The notes beneath the pieces were generated by a model. The model searched no databases and was not told the DNA's origin. It saw nothing but the letters and a program-made list of their open reading frames with translations. Shown one piece after another: positions 7,547-16,130 of a stretch of DNA of 34,663 nucleotides. The stretch is taken from the NCBI GenBank assembly GCA_026388695.1, contig JAPLJH010000085.1, positions 1 to 34,663 on the forward strand, given 5' to 3'. This DNA comes from Deltaproteobacteria bacterium (lineage in GTDB: Bacteria > Desulfobacterota > Desulfobulbia > Desulfobulbales > Desulfurivibrionaceae). Position 1 is the stretch's first letter; every line of letters starts with the position of its first letter. Position numbers and translations under genes: made by a program.

Positions 7547-8822
7547 GAGCATTGTCATCATCGGCGTGAATCATAAGACCGCTCCGGTGGCGGTGCGGGA
7601 GAAGCTGGCCTTTTCCGGGGATTGCGCTGGACCGCTTCTGACGTTGATGAATATCGAAGGTTGCCAGGAGTGTTGTTTTCTTTCAACCTGCAACCGGGTG
7701 GAGGTTATTTTTGTGGCCAGCGACCCGGCCGCAGCAGCGGTGGCTGTGCGCGGTTTTCTTTTTGCCAAGAGCGGCCTTGCCGATGCCGAAGCCCAACAGT
7801 ACAGCTATCTGTATCAGGGCATGGATGCGGTTGATCATCTGTACCATGTGGCGACCAGCCTTGATTCCATGGTGGTGGGGGAACCCCAGATTCTCGGGCA
7901 ATTGAAGCAGGCCTACCGCGAAGCGTTGGAGCAGAAAACCACCGGCGTCATCCTCAACCGGTTGCTGCACAAATCATTTTCCGTGGCAAAAAGGGTGCGC
8001 ACCGAAACAAATATCGGCGGCAGCGCGGTTTCCATTAGCTATGCGGCGGTGCAGTTGGCAAAGAAGATTCTCGGGAACCTACAGGACAAGTCTGTTCTCC
8101 TGGTGGGGGCTGGGGAGATGGCCGAATTGGCTGCCGAGCATTTGGTCCGGCAGGGGATCGGCCGGGTAATCGTGGCCAACCGAACCTTGGAGCGGGCGGT
8201 CAAGCTGGCCCAACGGTTTAACGGCACCGCCGTGGGCCTGGCCGAATTGACCACCCAGCTGGCGGAGGTTGATATCCTGGTCAGCTCCACCGGGGCTACC
8301 GACCTGATTCTCACCAAAGATCAAGTGAAGCCGCTCATGCGGCAGCGGAAAAACAGGCCGCTTTTCCTTATCGATATCGCGGTGCCGCGCGATCTTGACC
8401 CGGAACTCAATGATCTGGATAATGTTTACCTCTATGATATCGACGACCTGAAAAACGGGGTCGATGTGAACAAGGCAGAACGGGAACAAGAGGCGCTGCG
8501 GGCGGAAGGCATTGTTGCCGAAGAGGTGGTCAAGTTCGGACAGTGGCTGGAAGGTATGGATCTGGCCCCCATCATCACGGCCATACGACAAAAGGCCAAT
8601 GGTATCCGCGAGGCTGAAGTTGCTAAGACTCTGGCGACCCTGAAGTCTCTTTCGGAAAATGAGCGGCGTTCGGTGGAGCTGCTGGCCAACGCCATTGTCA
8701 ACAAGTTGCTGCATGAACCCATGGTTTTTCTGAAAAACAACGCCCCCCACGACAATCCACAGCTCAAGCTGGCTTTTGTCCGGCAGTTGTTCGGCCTTGA
8801 CAAGGAATCTTCGGATCAGTAA
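7536..8822 (+). CDS. hemA: Glutamyl-tRNA reductase
   Basis: A 428-residue HemA, which reduces Glu-tRNA(Glu) to glutamate-1-semialdehyde with NADPH, the first committed step of C5 tetrapyrrole synthesis. The catalytic Cys is C52 in STCNRVE (50-56). GEPQILGQ (115-122) and the NADPH-binding GAGEMAELAAEHL (from 191) are clear, as is the N-terminal GVNHKTAPV. The C-terminal dimerisation helix region ends around LFGLDKE. Length is normal. The ATG overlaps the end of the CcsA/HemX-like gene by 11 bases, indicating translational coupling. hemL, hemB and hemC are not in the window. A strong promoter for the next cluster begins only 18 bases after its stop. Confidence 0.96.
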   Translation: MLAESIVIIGVNHKTAPVAVREKLAFSGDCAGPLLTLMNIEGCQECCFLSTCNRVEVIFVASDPAAAAVAVRGFLFAKSGLADAEAQQYSYLYQGMDAVDHLYHVATSLDSMVVGEPQILGQLKQAYREALEQKTTGVILNRLLHKSFSVAKRVRTETNIGGSAVSISYAAVQLAKKILGNLQDKSVLLVGAGEMAELAAEHLVRQGIGRVIVANRTLERAVKLAQRFNGTAVGLAELTTQLAEVDILVSSTGATDLILTKDQVKPLMRQRKNRPLFLIDIAVPRDLDPELNDLDNVYLYDIDDLKNGVDVNKAEREQEALRAEGIVAEEVVKFGQWLEGMDLAPIITAIRQKANGIREAEVAKTLATLKSLSENERRSVELLANAIVNKLLHEPMVFLKNNAPHDNPQLKLAFVRQLFGLDKESSDQ

Positions 8823-8839
8823 CCGCCGTGGGAAAATGT

Positions 8840-8868
8840 TTGACATGTCGTATGGCTCTGAGTAATAT
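8840..8868 (+). promoter_or_regulatory. Near-consensus sigma-70 promoter of the rpmH-rnpA cluster
   Basis: TTGACA (8840-8845, perfect) and TAATAT (8863-8868) are spaced by exactly 17 bases. The predicted start near 8875 gives a leader of about 140 bases before rpmH. The leader contains two short hairpins, one CGGCC/GGCCG pair with a 7-base loop shortly before the rpmH ribosome site. A strong promoter is expected for a ribosomal protein gene. Confidence 0.75.
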
Positions 8869-9016
8869 AGCGAGCTTTGTTGCTGGGCGGATTTTTTTGC
8901 GATTTCGGCGTTTGCTTCGTAAGGGTGCGTGACGCAAGGCTCCAGCTGCTGCAAGACAGCAAAAATGTGAGGTCGGCCAACCAGAGGCCGTAATAGAAGA
9001 GAAAAGGAAGACGATC

Positions 9017-9154
9017 ATGAGCAAGAGAACTTTTCAGCCCAGCAATCTCAAAAGGCACCGTACCCATGGCTTCAGGGCCAGAATGCAGACAAAAAACGGA
9101 CGGGCCCTCATCAACCGTCGTCGGGCCAAGGGCCGGAAGCGGTTGGCTGTTTAG
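9017..9154 (+). CDS. rpmH: 50S ribosomal protein bL34
   Basis: A 45-residue, very basic protein starting [19 protein letters not shown], with [20 protein letters not shown] and ending GRKRLAV. This is the complete bL34 pattern, with almost every residue conserved. AAGGA lies before the ATG. It is followed 33 bases later by rnpA, the near-universal neighbour. Such a short gene is easily missed by length cut-offs. Confidence 0.97.
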   Translation: MSKRTFQPSNLKRHRTHGFRARMQTKNGRALINRRRAKGRKRLAV

Positions 9155-9187
9155 TCTGGCTCGGACGAGAGTTTCCGCGCGCGTAGC

Positions 9188-9574
9188 ATGAAAGCTCAGT
9201 CCCTTCCCAAGGCCAGGTTGCTGGTCAAGCCCTGGCAGTACAGGTTGGTTTACGAACAGGGGAAAAGGGTGCGTGGTCACAACTTCAGTCTGATTTATTT
9301 GCCGAACAGCACCGCAGGCAACCGGCTGGGAATAAGCATCCACGGAGTACGGCAGGCGGTTCAGCGGAACAGGCTCAAAAGAATTATCCGGGAATTTTTT
9401 CGCCATAATCAAGCATTTATGGAACCTTTTTCCGACGTGGTTTTTGCCGTGCGGCCTGGGTTTGTTCCAGACTCCCCTTTGGAGGTAGCGTCGGCTGTTG
9501 GCGCTCTTCTTGCCCGGCGTAAGGCTGGAGGAAGGGGAACAGGTCCGGGCGAAGAGGCAGTGAAGGTCTCATGA
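9188..9574 (+). CDS. rnpA: Ribonuclease P protein component
   Basis: A 128-residue basic protein, the protein subunit of RNase P that helps the catalytic RNA remove tRNA 5' leaders. The signature is [14 protein letters not shown] (about 59-72), containing the conserved RNR box; [13 protein letters not shown] precedes it and DVVFAVRPG follows. The Gly/Arg-rich tail after about residue 112 is a non-conserved extension. It is the second gene of the rpmH cluster. The rnpB RNA is not in the window. Confidence 0.95.
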   Translation: MKAQSLPKARLLVKPWQYRLVYEQGKRVRGHNFSLIYLPNSTAGNRLGISIHGVRQAVQRNRLKRIIREFFRHNQAFMEPFSDVVFAVRPGFVPDSPLEVASAVGALLARRKAGGRGTGPGEEAVKVS

Positions 9575-9638
9575 TACCCATATGTTCGCCATGTTTTCTG
9601 GAGGGGGAAGGTTCCTCTTCTCCAGAAAAGGGATGGAT

Positions 9639-9857
9639 GTGAAAAAACTTTTCATTGCCCTGATACGGTGCTACCAGCTGTGTATCTCCCCGCTTTTTGC
9701 GCCGGCCTGCCGTTTTTCTCCCACCTGTTCACAGTATGCCATAGAGGCTCTTGCCCACCACGGAACGGTTCGTGGTCTGTATCTCGCCCTGCGTCGTCTT
9801 CTCCGATGCCATCCTTTTCATCCTGGCGGGCTTGATCCGGTGGACAAATCTTTGTGA
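9639..9857 (+). CDS. yidD: Membrane protein insertion efficiency factor YidD
   Basis: A 72-residue protein starting [20 protein letters not shown] and containing [15 protein letters not shown] and [12 protein letters not shown], the full YidD signature including its conserved cysteines. YidD is a small amphipathic membrane-associated protein that helps YidC insert proteins. I chose GTG 9639: an AAAAGGG ribosome site ends 6 bases upstream and the protein then begins like its relatives. Two in-frame ATGs, at 9582 and 9633, lie further upstream. The one at 9633 has the purine run too close, and the one at 9582 adds residues with no family match. It lies between rnpA and yidC as usual. Confidence 0.93.
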   Translation: MKKLFIALIRCYQLCISPLFAPACRFSPTCSQYAIEALAHHGTVRGLYLALRRLLRCHPFHPGGLDPVDKSL

Positions 9858-10040
9858 GGCAACAGTAGCTGGCGTAGTCTCCGGACGCTTCAGGCCTGCA
9901 CCCCAAATTTAGGAGCTGTCACAGTGCAGCCATTGTTTTTCTTGACCATTTCTGGACGGCACCTTATGCCGTTTTTGTCATTTCAAGGGCATGATTATTT
10001 TGCTACAACGGCGTAATAGAGCCTGACAAGGATCGATTTC

Positions 10041-11684
10041 ATGGAAACACAGAGAATTTTTTTGGCCATCTTTCTTTCTTTGGCCATCTTGCTTGGGTAC
10101 CAGTATTTTTTTGTTCCCACCCCCCCTCCGGTCACGGAAAGCACAGTCGCATCTTCCCAAAAAAACGATAAGGCCGAGGAGAAGGGCGTGGCTAACGCGC
10201 CCGCTCCCGTCACTGCGGCAAGCCTGTCGGCCGCCTTGCCTGCTGGATCGGTCATCAAGCAAGGGCGCGAGATTCCGGTGACAACCAGCCTGTACTCGGC
10301 GGTGGTGACGGAGTCGGGCGGCATGGTGAAAAGTTTTCAATTGAAGAATTATCGGGAGGCCCTTGCCAAGGATTCCGGCAATAAAGAGCTTCTCCAGCCA
10401 AAGGCCGGCGATAATCTGCCCCTGAATTTTTCCTGGGGGGTGGAGCCGGGCAGCATTCCGCCGGTGGTGTATGAGGCTTCTCCCGTCAAGGTGGAGCAAG
10501 ATGGCGCGGTCCTGACCCTGCGGGGCAAGTTGCCCTCGGGCCTTGAGATTGTTCGCACCATGCGCTTCCTGGATCAACAGTATCTGGTGGAGCTGACCAT
10601 CGACGTGGTCAATCACACGGCCACCCCCCTCCAGGGCGCTCCGTATCTGACCCTTGACAACAGACCGTTTTCCCATGAAAAACAGATGGTCTTTGTCGGA
10701 CCTGCGGTTTTGCACGACGGGGTACTGGAGGAAATCAAGGCCGCCGATTTGAAAAAGGGGGGCAGAAGCTTCACCGGCAAGATCGGTTGGGCCGCCTACG
10801 AAGACAACTATTTCCTGTGCGGCATTGTCCCGCGCACCGGCGAACAGCACACGGCTCATTTTTCCCTACAGGATGACAATAAGGTGACCACGGTGCTGGC
10901 CGGTGCCAGCGATGTCATTCAACCCGGTCAGCGGCAGCAATACACTTATTCGGTGTACTTCGGACCTAAGACCATGGAGGCTCTCAAGTCGGTCGGTCAT
11001 GAACTGGAACGCAGCATCAATTTCGGTTGGTTCGATGTGATGGCCAAGCCGACCCTCTATATGCTCAAGTTTCTCCATGGCTATGTGGGCAACTACGGGC
11101 TGGCCATCATTTTGGTGACCGTGCTGATCAAGCTGCTTTTCTGGCCGGTTTCCCAGAAAGGCATGAAGTCCATGAAGACCATGCAGAAGCTGCAGCCCAA
11201 GATGGCCAAGCTGCGTGAGAAATACAAGGACGACAAGCAACTGCAGCAGCAAGAAATGATCAAGCTGTACCAGACCTACAAGGTAAATCCGGTGGGTGGC
11301 TGTCTGCCCATGGTCATCCAGATCCCGGTATTTTTTGCCCTGTATAAGGTGCTGCTCCAAACCATTGAGCTGCGGCATGCGCCTTTCTTTCTCTGGATTA
11401 TGGATCTGTCCGCGCCGGATCGTTTGTTTATCGGCTTTGACCTCCCGTTTGTCGGGGGAATCCCGGTGCTCACCTTGCTGATGGGGGCAACCATGTTCCT
11501 CCAGCAGAAGATGACCCCGGCCACCGGGGACCCCACCCAGCAGAAGGTCATGATGTTCATGCCGGTGATCTTTACCTTCATGTTTCTCAATTTTGCTTCA
11601 GGGCTGGTCTTGTACTGGTTTGTAAACAATCTGCTGTCCATTGGTCAGCAGTACCTCGTTAACCGGCATGAAACTGCCGCGTAA
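10041..11684 (+). CDS. yidC: Membrane protein insertase YidC
   Basis: A 547-residue YidC, which inserts membrane proteins alone or with SecYEG. There is an N-terminal membrane anchor (about 5-22), a Ser/Thr/Pro/Ala-rich linker, a large periplasmic beta-sandwich domain (about 70-330) as in Gram-negative bacteria, and the conserved C-terminal five-helix core (about 335-545). The core shows NYGLAIILVTVLIKLLFWP, the conserved pore Arg region and cytoplasmic coiled hairpin (MAKLREKYKDDKQLQQQEM), then NPVGGCLPMVIQIPVFFALY. AAGGA sits 8 bases before the ATG. A 183-base gap separates it from yidD; I see no convincing promoter there. Confidence 0.97.
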   Translation: METQRIFLAIFLSLAILLGYQYFFVPTPPPVTESTVASSQKNDKAEEKGVANAPAPVTAASLSAALPAGSVIKQGREIPVTTSLYSAVVTESGGMVKSFQLKNYREALAKDSGNKELLQPKAGDNLPLNFSWGVEPGSIPPVVYEASPVKVEQDGAVLTLRGKLPSGLEIVRTMRFLDQQYLVELTIDVVNHTATPLQGAPYLTLDNRPFSHEKQMVFVGPAVLHDGVLEEIKAADLKKGGRSFTGKIGWAAYEDNYFLCGIVPRTGEQHTAHFSLQDDNKVTTVLAGASDVIQPGQRQQYTYSVYFGPKTMEALKSVGHELERSINFGWFDVMAKPTLYMLKFLHGYVGNYGLAIILVTVLIKLLFWPVSQKGMKSMKTMQKLQPKMAKLREKYKDDKQLQQQEMIKLYQTYKVNPVGGCLPMVIQIPVFFALYKVLLQTIELRHAPFFLWIMDLSAPDRLFIGFDLPFVGGIPVLTLLMGATMFLQQKMTPATGDPTQQKVMMFMPVIFTFMFLNFASGLVLYWFVNNLLSIGQQYLVNRHETAA

Positions 11685-11786
11685 CAGGTTAAGTTAAGTA
11701 GCGCGCAAGGGGCAGCCCCTGGGCCATAGTTGCCAAGAGAAGACGCCGGGCTGCCAGAGAATGGCCTGAGATGGAGGAGTCACACG

Positions 11787-12644
11787 ATGTCTGCCAAGAT
11801 GGAATATAAGGGAACGGATGTTGAAGAGGCGATCGGTAATGCCTGTGCGGCGCTCAATGTGCCCCGGGAAGAGCTTGATATCCGCATAATCTCCACCGGT
11901 TCCACCGGTATTTTCGGTTTGGGCCGGAAAAAGGCGGCGGTGCAGGTGACTCTCAAAAAAGAGGGCGGGCACGAGCAGAGGCGACCGGCTCAGGAGAAAA
12001 AAGCGAGTACGCCAAGAGCCAGGTCTGAAAGGCCCGCTTCGGAAAGAAAACCGAGTGCGCCGCCGAGGGCCCCCCGTGTGGAGCGGTCTGTCGACAGCGA
12101 TGAGCCGGCGGAGGAGGTGGTGGGTGACCCTGTCACCCCAGAGGAGATGGAGGCAATCCGGGCGGATATCGCCAAGATTTTGGAACTCATGGGCTGCCCA
12201 TCGGAAATCAGCATGGAGCAGGATCAGAACAACAAGGTCCATGCCAAGATCACCGGGGAGTTTGTCGAGATCCTCGTCGGGCCGGAGGGGCAGACCCTTG
12301 ACGGCTTGCAGTATGTGTTGCGCAAGGTCATCACCAGAAAATTCCCGCAGAAGGTTCTTTTTTCCCTCGACGCCGCAGGGTTTCGGGAGAACCGGATGGG
12401 GGAACTCCAGGAGCGGGCCGTGCGTCTGGCTCAGGAAGTCAAGGAAACCGGCAAAACCAGAACCATCCCCGCCATCAACCCGGCAGAAAGACGTATGGTG
12501 CACATGGCCTTGCAAGACGACACCGATATCCGAAGCCGCAGCGTGGGAGAAGGCCTGTTTAAAAAAGTGCTTATCTATCTGCCAGGGAAAGGTCGGCGGC
12601 GTTCTCCCCGCAAAAAGAAAAGCGGAGAAAAGAGCCCGGAGTAA
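11787..12644 (+). CDS. khpB: KhpB/Jag RNA-binding protein (Jag_N-KH-R3H)
   Basis: A 285-residue protein with three domains: Jag_N at about 1-52 (YKGTDVEEAIGNACAALNV, with GIFGLGRKKA), a charged disordered linker (about 55-120), a KH domain (about 125-205, including the loop VGPEGQTLDGLQ) and an R3H domain (about 205-275, with NPAERRMVHMALQDD holding the R-x3-H pair). It binds RNA and in other bacteria acts with KhpA on small-RNA and cell-envelope control. ATG 11787 has GGAGGAG 7 bases upstream; the longer frame from 11730 has none. Its place between yidC and mnmE is the canonical one. The linker is longer and more basic than in many homologues. Confidence 0.93.
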   Translation: MSAKMEYKGTDVEEAIGNACAALNVPREELDIRIISTGSTGIFGLGRKKAAVQVTLKKEGGHEQRRPAQEKKASTPRARSERPASERKPSAPPRAPRVERSVDSDEPAEEVVGDPVTPEEMEAIRADIAKILELMGCPSEISMEQDQNNKVHAKITGEFVEILVGPEGQTLDGLQYVLRKVITRKFPQKVLFSLDAAGFRENRMGELQERAVRLAQEVKETGKTRTIPAINPAERRMVHMALQDDTDIRSRSVGEGLFKKVLIYLPGKGRRRSPRKKKSGEKSPE

Positions 12645-12762
12645 TAGCCTGGGAAAAGAGTGAGAGGCGCAGGCTTGTAACAGGCACCCGGCAGAGCAAC
12701 AACCTGTGTGAGTGTGGCTTGTCGCAGTCTGCGCTTATAACGATTTCATCAAAAGCAGTTCA

Positions 12763-12791
12763 CCGGCGCAGCCTGATATGATGCTGGCCGG
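12763..12791 (+). other. Hairpin in the leader of mnmE
   Basis: CCGGC-G-CAGC pairs with GCTGGCCGG to give nine base pairs with one bulged G and a 10-base loop. It lies 38 bases before the mnmE start and has no U-tract, so it is not a terminator. It may affect translation or message processing within the khpB-mnmE transcript. Confidence 0.4.
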
Positions 12792-12829
12792 TGGTGTCGC
12801 CGGATTTCACAAGGCAAGGAACATGTGGC

Positions 12830-14230
12830 ATGCGTGATTTCTCGGATTTCAACGAGGCGACCATTGCCGCCATAGCGACGCCGCCTGGCGCCGGTGGCAT
12901 CGGCATCATCCGGGTGAGCGGCCCCCAGTCCCACGCAATCCTCCAGCAGCTTTTTCAACCAAAAAATCCCCCGCAAAACTTCATAAGCCACAAGCTTTAT
13001 TTTGGCGCTATTCTCCATCCGAAAACCCGGACGGTCGTTGATGAGGTTCTCGCCGTTTACATGCGGGCGCCCCAGACCTACACCAGGGAAGATGTGGTGG
13101 AAATCCACGGCCACGGCAGTTATTTCCTGTTGCAGGAAATCCTTGCCCAGATTGTGACCTTCCCGGACACCCGTCTGGCAACCCCAGGGGAATTCACCAA
13201 GCGGGCCTTTCTCAATGGCCGGATCGATCTGACCCAGGCGGAGGCGGTTGCCGAGCTGTTGGGCGCCAAAACCAAGGAGGGCGCCAGCCTTGCGGTGAGT
13301 CAGCTCCGTGGGGGCTTGCATGGGGAGATCTGGAAAATTCGTGACGCGCTGGTCGCGGTTCGTGCTATCATGGAGGTGGCCATTGATTTCCCCGATGAGG
13401 ATGTGGATATCCTCGACGCCCCCGTGCTGAGGGCCAGACTGGCGCAGGAGGTGCAGGAGCCCCTGGCCCGATTGCTGGCCAGGGCGGACGGGGGGAAAAT
13501 CATCCGTGAGGGGGTCTCGGTGGTCATTCTCGGCAGGCCCAATGTCGGTAAATCCAGCCTACTCAACTGCCTTTTGCGGGAAGAGCGGGCCATTGTCACG
13601 GCTCTTCCCGGCACCACCAGGGACACCATCGAGGAGTGCCTGGACATCAAAGGGGTGCCGGTGCGCATTGTCGATACGGCGGGCATCCGGGAAACCGTCG
13701 AAGCGGTGGAAGAGATCGGCATCCGCCGGGCCCGGCAAAAACTGGGAGAGGCGGATCTGGTCTTGCTGGTTCTTGACGGGGTAGAAGGGCTACAGGCTGA
13801 AGATCGCACCCTGTTTGAGGTGGCTGCGGACAAGAAGGTCGTGGTGGTGGTCAACAAGATCGACCGGGCGATCGCCCTTGATCTTGGCCTGTATGCAGCG
13901 GCTTTTTTCGGGACGCCGGTTGTCGCCATCTCCGCCACAACCGGCGAGGGCATCCACAACCTCGAGGATGCGGTGTACGCAGCGGCCACCGGCGGGCAGG
14001 GTCTCCAGGAGCCTGGAGTTGCCGCGCCAAATGTGCGGCATGTTGCGGCCTTGCAGTGCGCCCTTGTGGCGGTGCGGCGGGTTGGCGAGGGGCTGGCCGC
14101 GAATCTGCCGCCGGATCTCCTGGCCATTGACCTCCAGGCCGCGCTGGTTTTTTTGGGGGACATTATCGGGGAAACAACCACGGACGATGTGTTGGATATG
14201 ATTTTTGCGGATTTTTGTCTCGGGAAATAG
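12830..14230 (+). CDS. mnmE: tRNA uridine-5-carboxymethylaminomethyl modification GTPase MnmE
   Basis: A 466-residue MnmE, which with MnmG modifies U34 of tRNAs reading two-fold split codons. The N-terminal tetrahydrofolate-binding domain starts ATIAAIATPPGAGGIGIIRVSG. The inserted G domain (from about 225) has GRPNVGKSSLLN (Walker A), the TALPGTTRDTIEE switch I K-loop, DTAGIRET (G3) and NKID (G4). The protein ends in FCLGK, matching the conserved FC(I/V)GK with the essential Cys. I chose ATG 12830 because AAGGCAAGGA is 9 bases upstream and the family begins just here. mnmG is not adjacent downstream; an HDOD regulator follows instead. Confidence 0.97.
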   Translation: MRDFSDFNEATIAAIATPPGAGGIGIIRVSGPQSHAILQQLFQPKNPPQNFISHKLYFGAILHPKTRTVVDEVLAVYMRAPQTYTREDVVEIHGHGSYFLLQEILAQIVTFPDTRLATPGEFTKRAFLNGRIDLTQAEAVAELLGAKTKEGASLAVSQLRGGLHGEIWKIRDALVAVRAIMEVAIDFPDEDVDILDAPVLRARLAQEVQEPLARLLARADGGKIIREGVSVVILGRPNVGKSSLLNCLLREERAIVTALPGTTRDTIEECLDIKGVPVRIVDTAGIRETVEAVEEIGIRRARQKLGEADLVLLVLDGVEGLQAEDRTLFEVAADKKVVVVVNKIDRAIALDLGLYAAAFFGTPVVAISATTGEGIHNLEDAVYAAATGGQGLQEPGVAAPNVRHVAALQCALVAVRRVGEGLAANLPPDLLAIDLQAALVFLGDIIGETTTDDVLDMIFADFCLGK

Positions 14231-14272
14231 CCGACAGTGCAACGGCAGCAGTGAAACGGCGAAGGAAAAGTC

Positions 14273-15817
14273 ATGGCCCCAGGGAAGAAACACAAAGAGA
14301 TCGATCTTGACGAGCAGATTGAATTCCTGAAAAAGGTAAGTTTTTTTCATGGGTTTGATGATCATGAGCTCAAGCAATTTCTCCAGGTGAGCAAATGGCT
14401 TCGGGTTCCTCCCCACACGGTGATTATCAAGGAAAATACGACCGAACGGGCCTTTTACATTCTGGTCAGGGGTGAGGTTGGGGTTGAAAAACGGTTGCCG
14501 GGAAAAGCAAAGCCCATCCAGCTCACGACCCTTGTCACCGGGGATTGTTTCGGGGAAATGGCCCTGGTCACCGAAATAAAACGGACCGCTGATGTAGTGG
14601 CCATCACGGAATCATTTATTCTCCGGGTTGAACCCGAGATTGTTAGTACCTCAAATGTTTTTTTGCAGTTGAAATTTTATAAGCGATTCTGTGAAAGGCT
14701 GGTTAGTAGGTTGGATTTGGCCAATAAAAGAGTTGCCGGGCGTGATGGAGAAGAGGCGAACCCTTCCATCTTGCAGAAGGTGCTTTCCGATGCTGACCTG
14801 TCTGAAGCAGAAGAAAAACCGAGCAAACCTCCCGTCAAGCCGGGCCTGGGGATTGAACGACGGCCCGAGAAGCCCGAAAAATCCAGGATAACCATTTCCC
14901 TCCCCCCTCTGCCAGACAAGGATCAACGGCAGACTCCAGCCAAGTTACATCACCGGGTGCATCCGGAGGCTGTCCTGCCAGTGAACCCAGCGGTTGCCGC
15001 CGAGTTGAGCTCCATGATGAAAGGCGGCGCGGGCATTGACAATACCCGGCGGCTGGCCGATTTGATTTCTCTTGATCCTGTGTTGAGTTGCCGGATCATC
15101 CAGACAGCCAATTCGCCATTCTACAGAAGGGCCAACACGGTTGGCACAGTTCCACTGGCCATGGTTATTATCGGAGTCAAGCAGGTTCAGGAGGTGCTGG
15201 TCAATACCATCAGGGCGGCCAGGTCAACGCAGGCCTTCAGCGGTTTTGCCGCGGTCTCCAGGGATTTTTGGCAACATGCGGTGGTGGTGGGCAAAATTGC
15301 CGAGATGCTACGGGATGTAATTCGGGTAAACACCTCGGCCGATTTGTATTTATGCGGTCTTCTTCATGATCTGGGCATGCTGGTGCTGGATGGCATGTCG
15401 CCCAATTTTTACCCGCAGTTTGTTCGGCCTTCCGAAGAGATGCAGGATATGGTCAGGGTGGAAAGGGACTATATCGGCGTGGATCACGGTCAGGCTGGTG
15501 TCTGGCTTGCCGAAGGCATTGGCCTGCCGCAACCCTATCTCGACGTGATGCATTTTCATCATCTGCCGGAAAAAGCTACGACCAACCAGGTGCCTGTGGC
15601 TCTGGTGAATCTGGCGAATATCTTCGCCTCAATGAAGGGGGCGTGCATGGGGCAACCCCAGGTGACAGTGCAGGATGCCGCGCGTTCTTTTGCCTGGGCG
15701 CTGATCGAAGAACATCACCGCCCGTTTCAGGAGGTCAACGTGCCGCAATTTATTAATTCGTTTTCCGCGGAGCTTGATAAAACCTGGGCCAGCATCACTG
15801 GAGACATTCTGCTGTAG
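14273..15817 (+). CDS. Cyclic-nucleotide-binding / HDOD-domain regulator
   Basis: A 514-residue soluble regulator. An N-terminal cNMP-binding domain (about 14-130) shows the phosphate-binding cassette GDCFGEMAL (90-98) followed by R104 in KRTADV. A Pro/Lys-rich linker (about 160-225) leads into an HDOD domain (about 230-440), with ISLDPVLSCRIIQTANSPFY and CGLLHDLGMLVLDGM near 358-372. HDOD domains are HD-related, usually non-catalytic, and act in signalling, often around c-di-GMP, motility or stress. The fusion suggests ligand binding by the first domain controls the second; the ligand is unknown. AAGGAAAAG precedes the ATG. It is 42 bases after mnmE and may be cotranscribed. It converges on rubredoxin with only 3 bases between the stops. 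Confidence 0.85.
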   Translation: MAPGKKHKEIDLDEQIEFLKKVSFFHGFDDHELKQFLQVSKWLRVPPHTVIIKENTTERAFYILVRGEVGVEKRLPGKAKPIQLTTLVTGDCFGEMALVTEIKRTADVVAITESFILRVEPEIVSTSNVFLQLKFYKRFCERLVSRLDLANKRVAGRDGEEANPSILQKVLSDADLSEAEEKPSKPPVKPGLGIERRPEKPEKSRITISLPPLPDKDQRQTPAKLHHRVHPEAVLPVNPAVAAELSSMMKGGAGIDNTRRLADLISLDPVLSCRIIQTANSPFYRRANTVGTVPLAMVIIGVKQVQEVLVNTIRAARSTQAFSGFAAVSRDFWQHAVVVGKIAEMLRDVIRVNTSADLYLCGLLHDLGMLVLDGMSPNFYPQFVRPSEEMQDMVRVERDYIGVDHGQAGVWLAEGIGLPQPYLDVMHFHHLPEKATTNQVPVALVNLANIFASMKGACMGQPQVTVQDAARSFAWALIEEHHRPFQEVNVPQFINSFSAELDKTWASITGDILL

Positions 15818-15820
15818 TCT

Positions 15821-15982
15821 TTAGTCGATGGGGGTGAACTGATCTTTGCTGGCTCCGCAGATGGGGCAGGCCCAGTTGTCTGGCAGGTCCTCAAAAGAGG
15901 TGCCCGGAGCGATGCCTGAGTCCGGGTCTCCGTCCGCTGGATCGTAGATGTAACCACAGACCGAACATTCATAGCGTTTCAT
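15821..15982 (-). CDS. Rubredoxin
   Basis: A complete 53-residue rubredoxin, [19 protein letters not shown] at the start and [13 protein letters not shown] near the end. The four iron-ligand cysteines C6, C9, C39 and C42 are in the two CxxCG loops, and [11 protein letters not shown] is the usual middle block. Rubredoxins are small cytosolic electron carriers used by anaerobes, for example to oxygen- or superoxide-reducing enzymes. No such partner is next to it here. GGAG is 7 bases before the ATG and a good promoter lies at 16028-16057, so it is probably transcribed alone. It ends 3 bases from the convergent HDOD gene, with no separate terminator visible. Confidence 0.96.
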   Translation of the reverse strand: MKRYECSVCGYIYDPADGDPDSGIAPGTSFEDLPDNWACPICGASKDQFTPID

Positions 15983-16027
15983 GGCGGGACTCCTTTTTTT
16001 ATTTTGGCAAACGAGGTTATACCGTTA

Positions 16028-16057
16028 TTTATAGGTGCTCCCCTTGGCCAGCGTCAA
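16028..16057 (-). promoter_or_regulatory. Predicted sigma-70 promoter of rubredoxin
   Basis: On the minus strand TTGACG (16052-16057) and TATAAA (16028-16033) are 18 bases apart, each one base off consensus. Transcription would start near 16021, about 40 bases before the rubredoxin ATG. The site lies upstream of, and so argues against, any early start of hpt in this interval. Confidence 0.6.
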
Positions 16058-16130
16058 TGATTTTTATCGGCAAGGCCCGAAGCCCTTCGGCATGAAGCTT
16101 GTTGTGCGTGGGAGAAAAAGAGAGGAAGAG

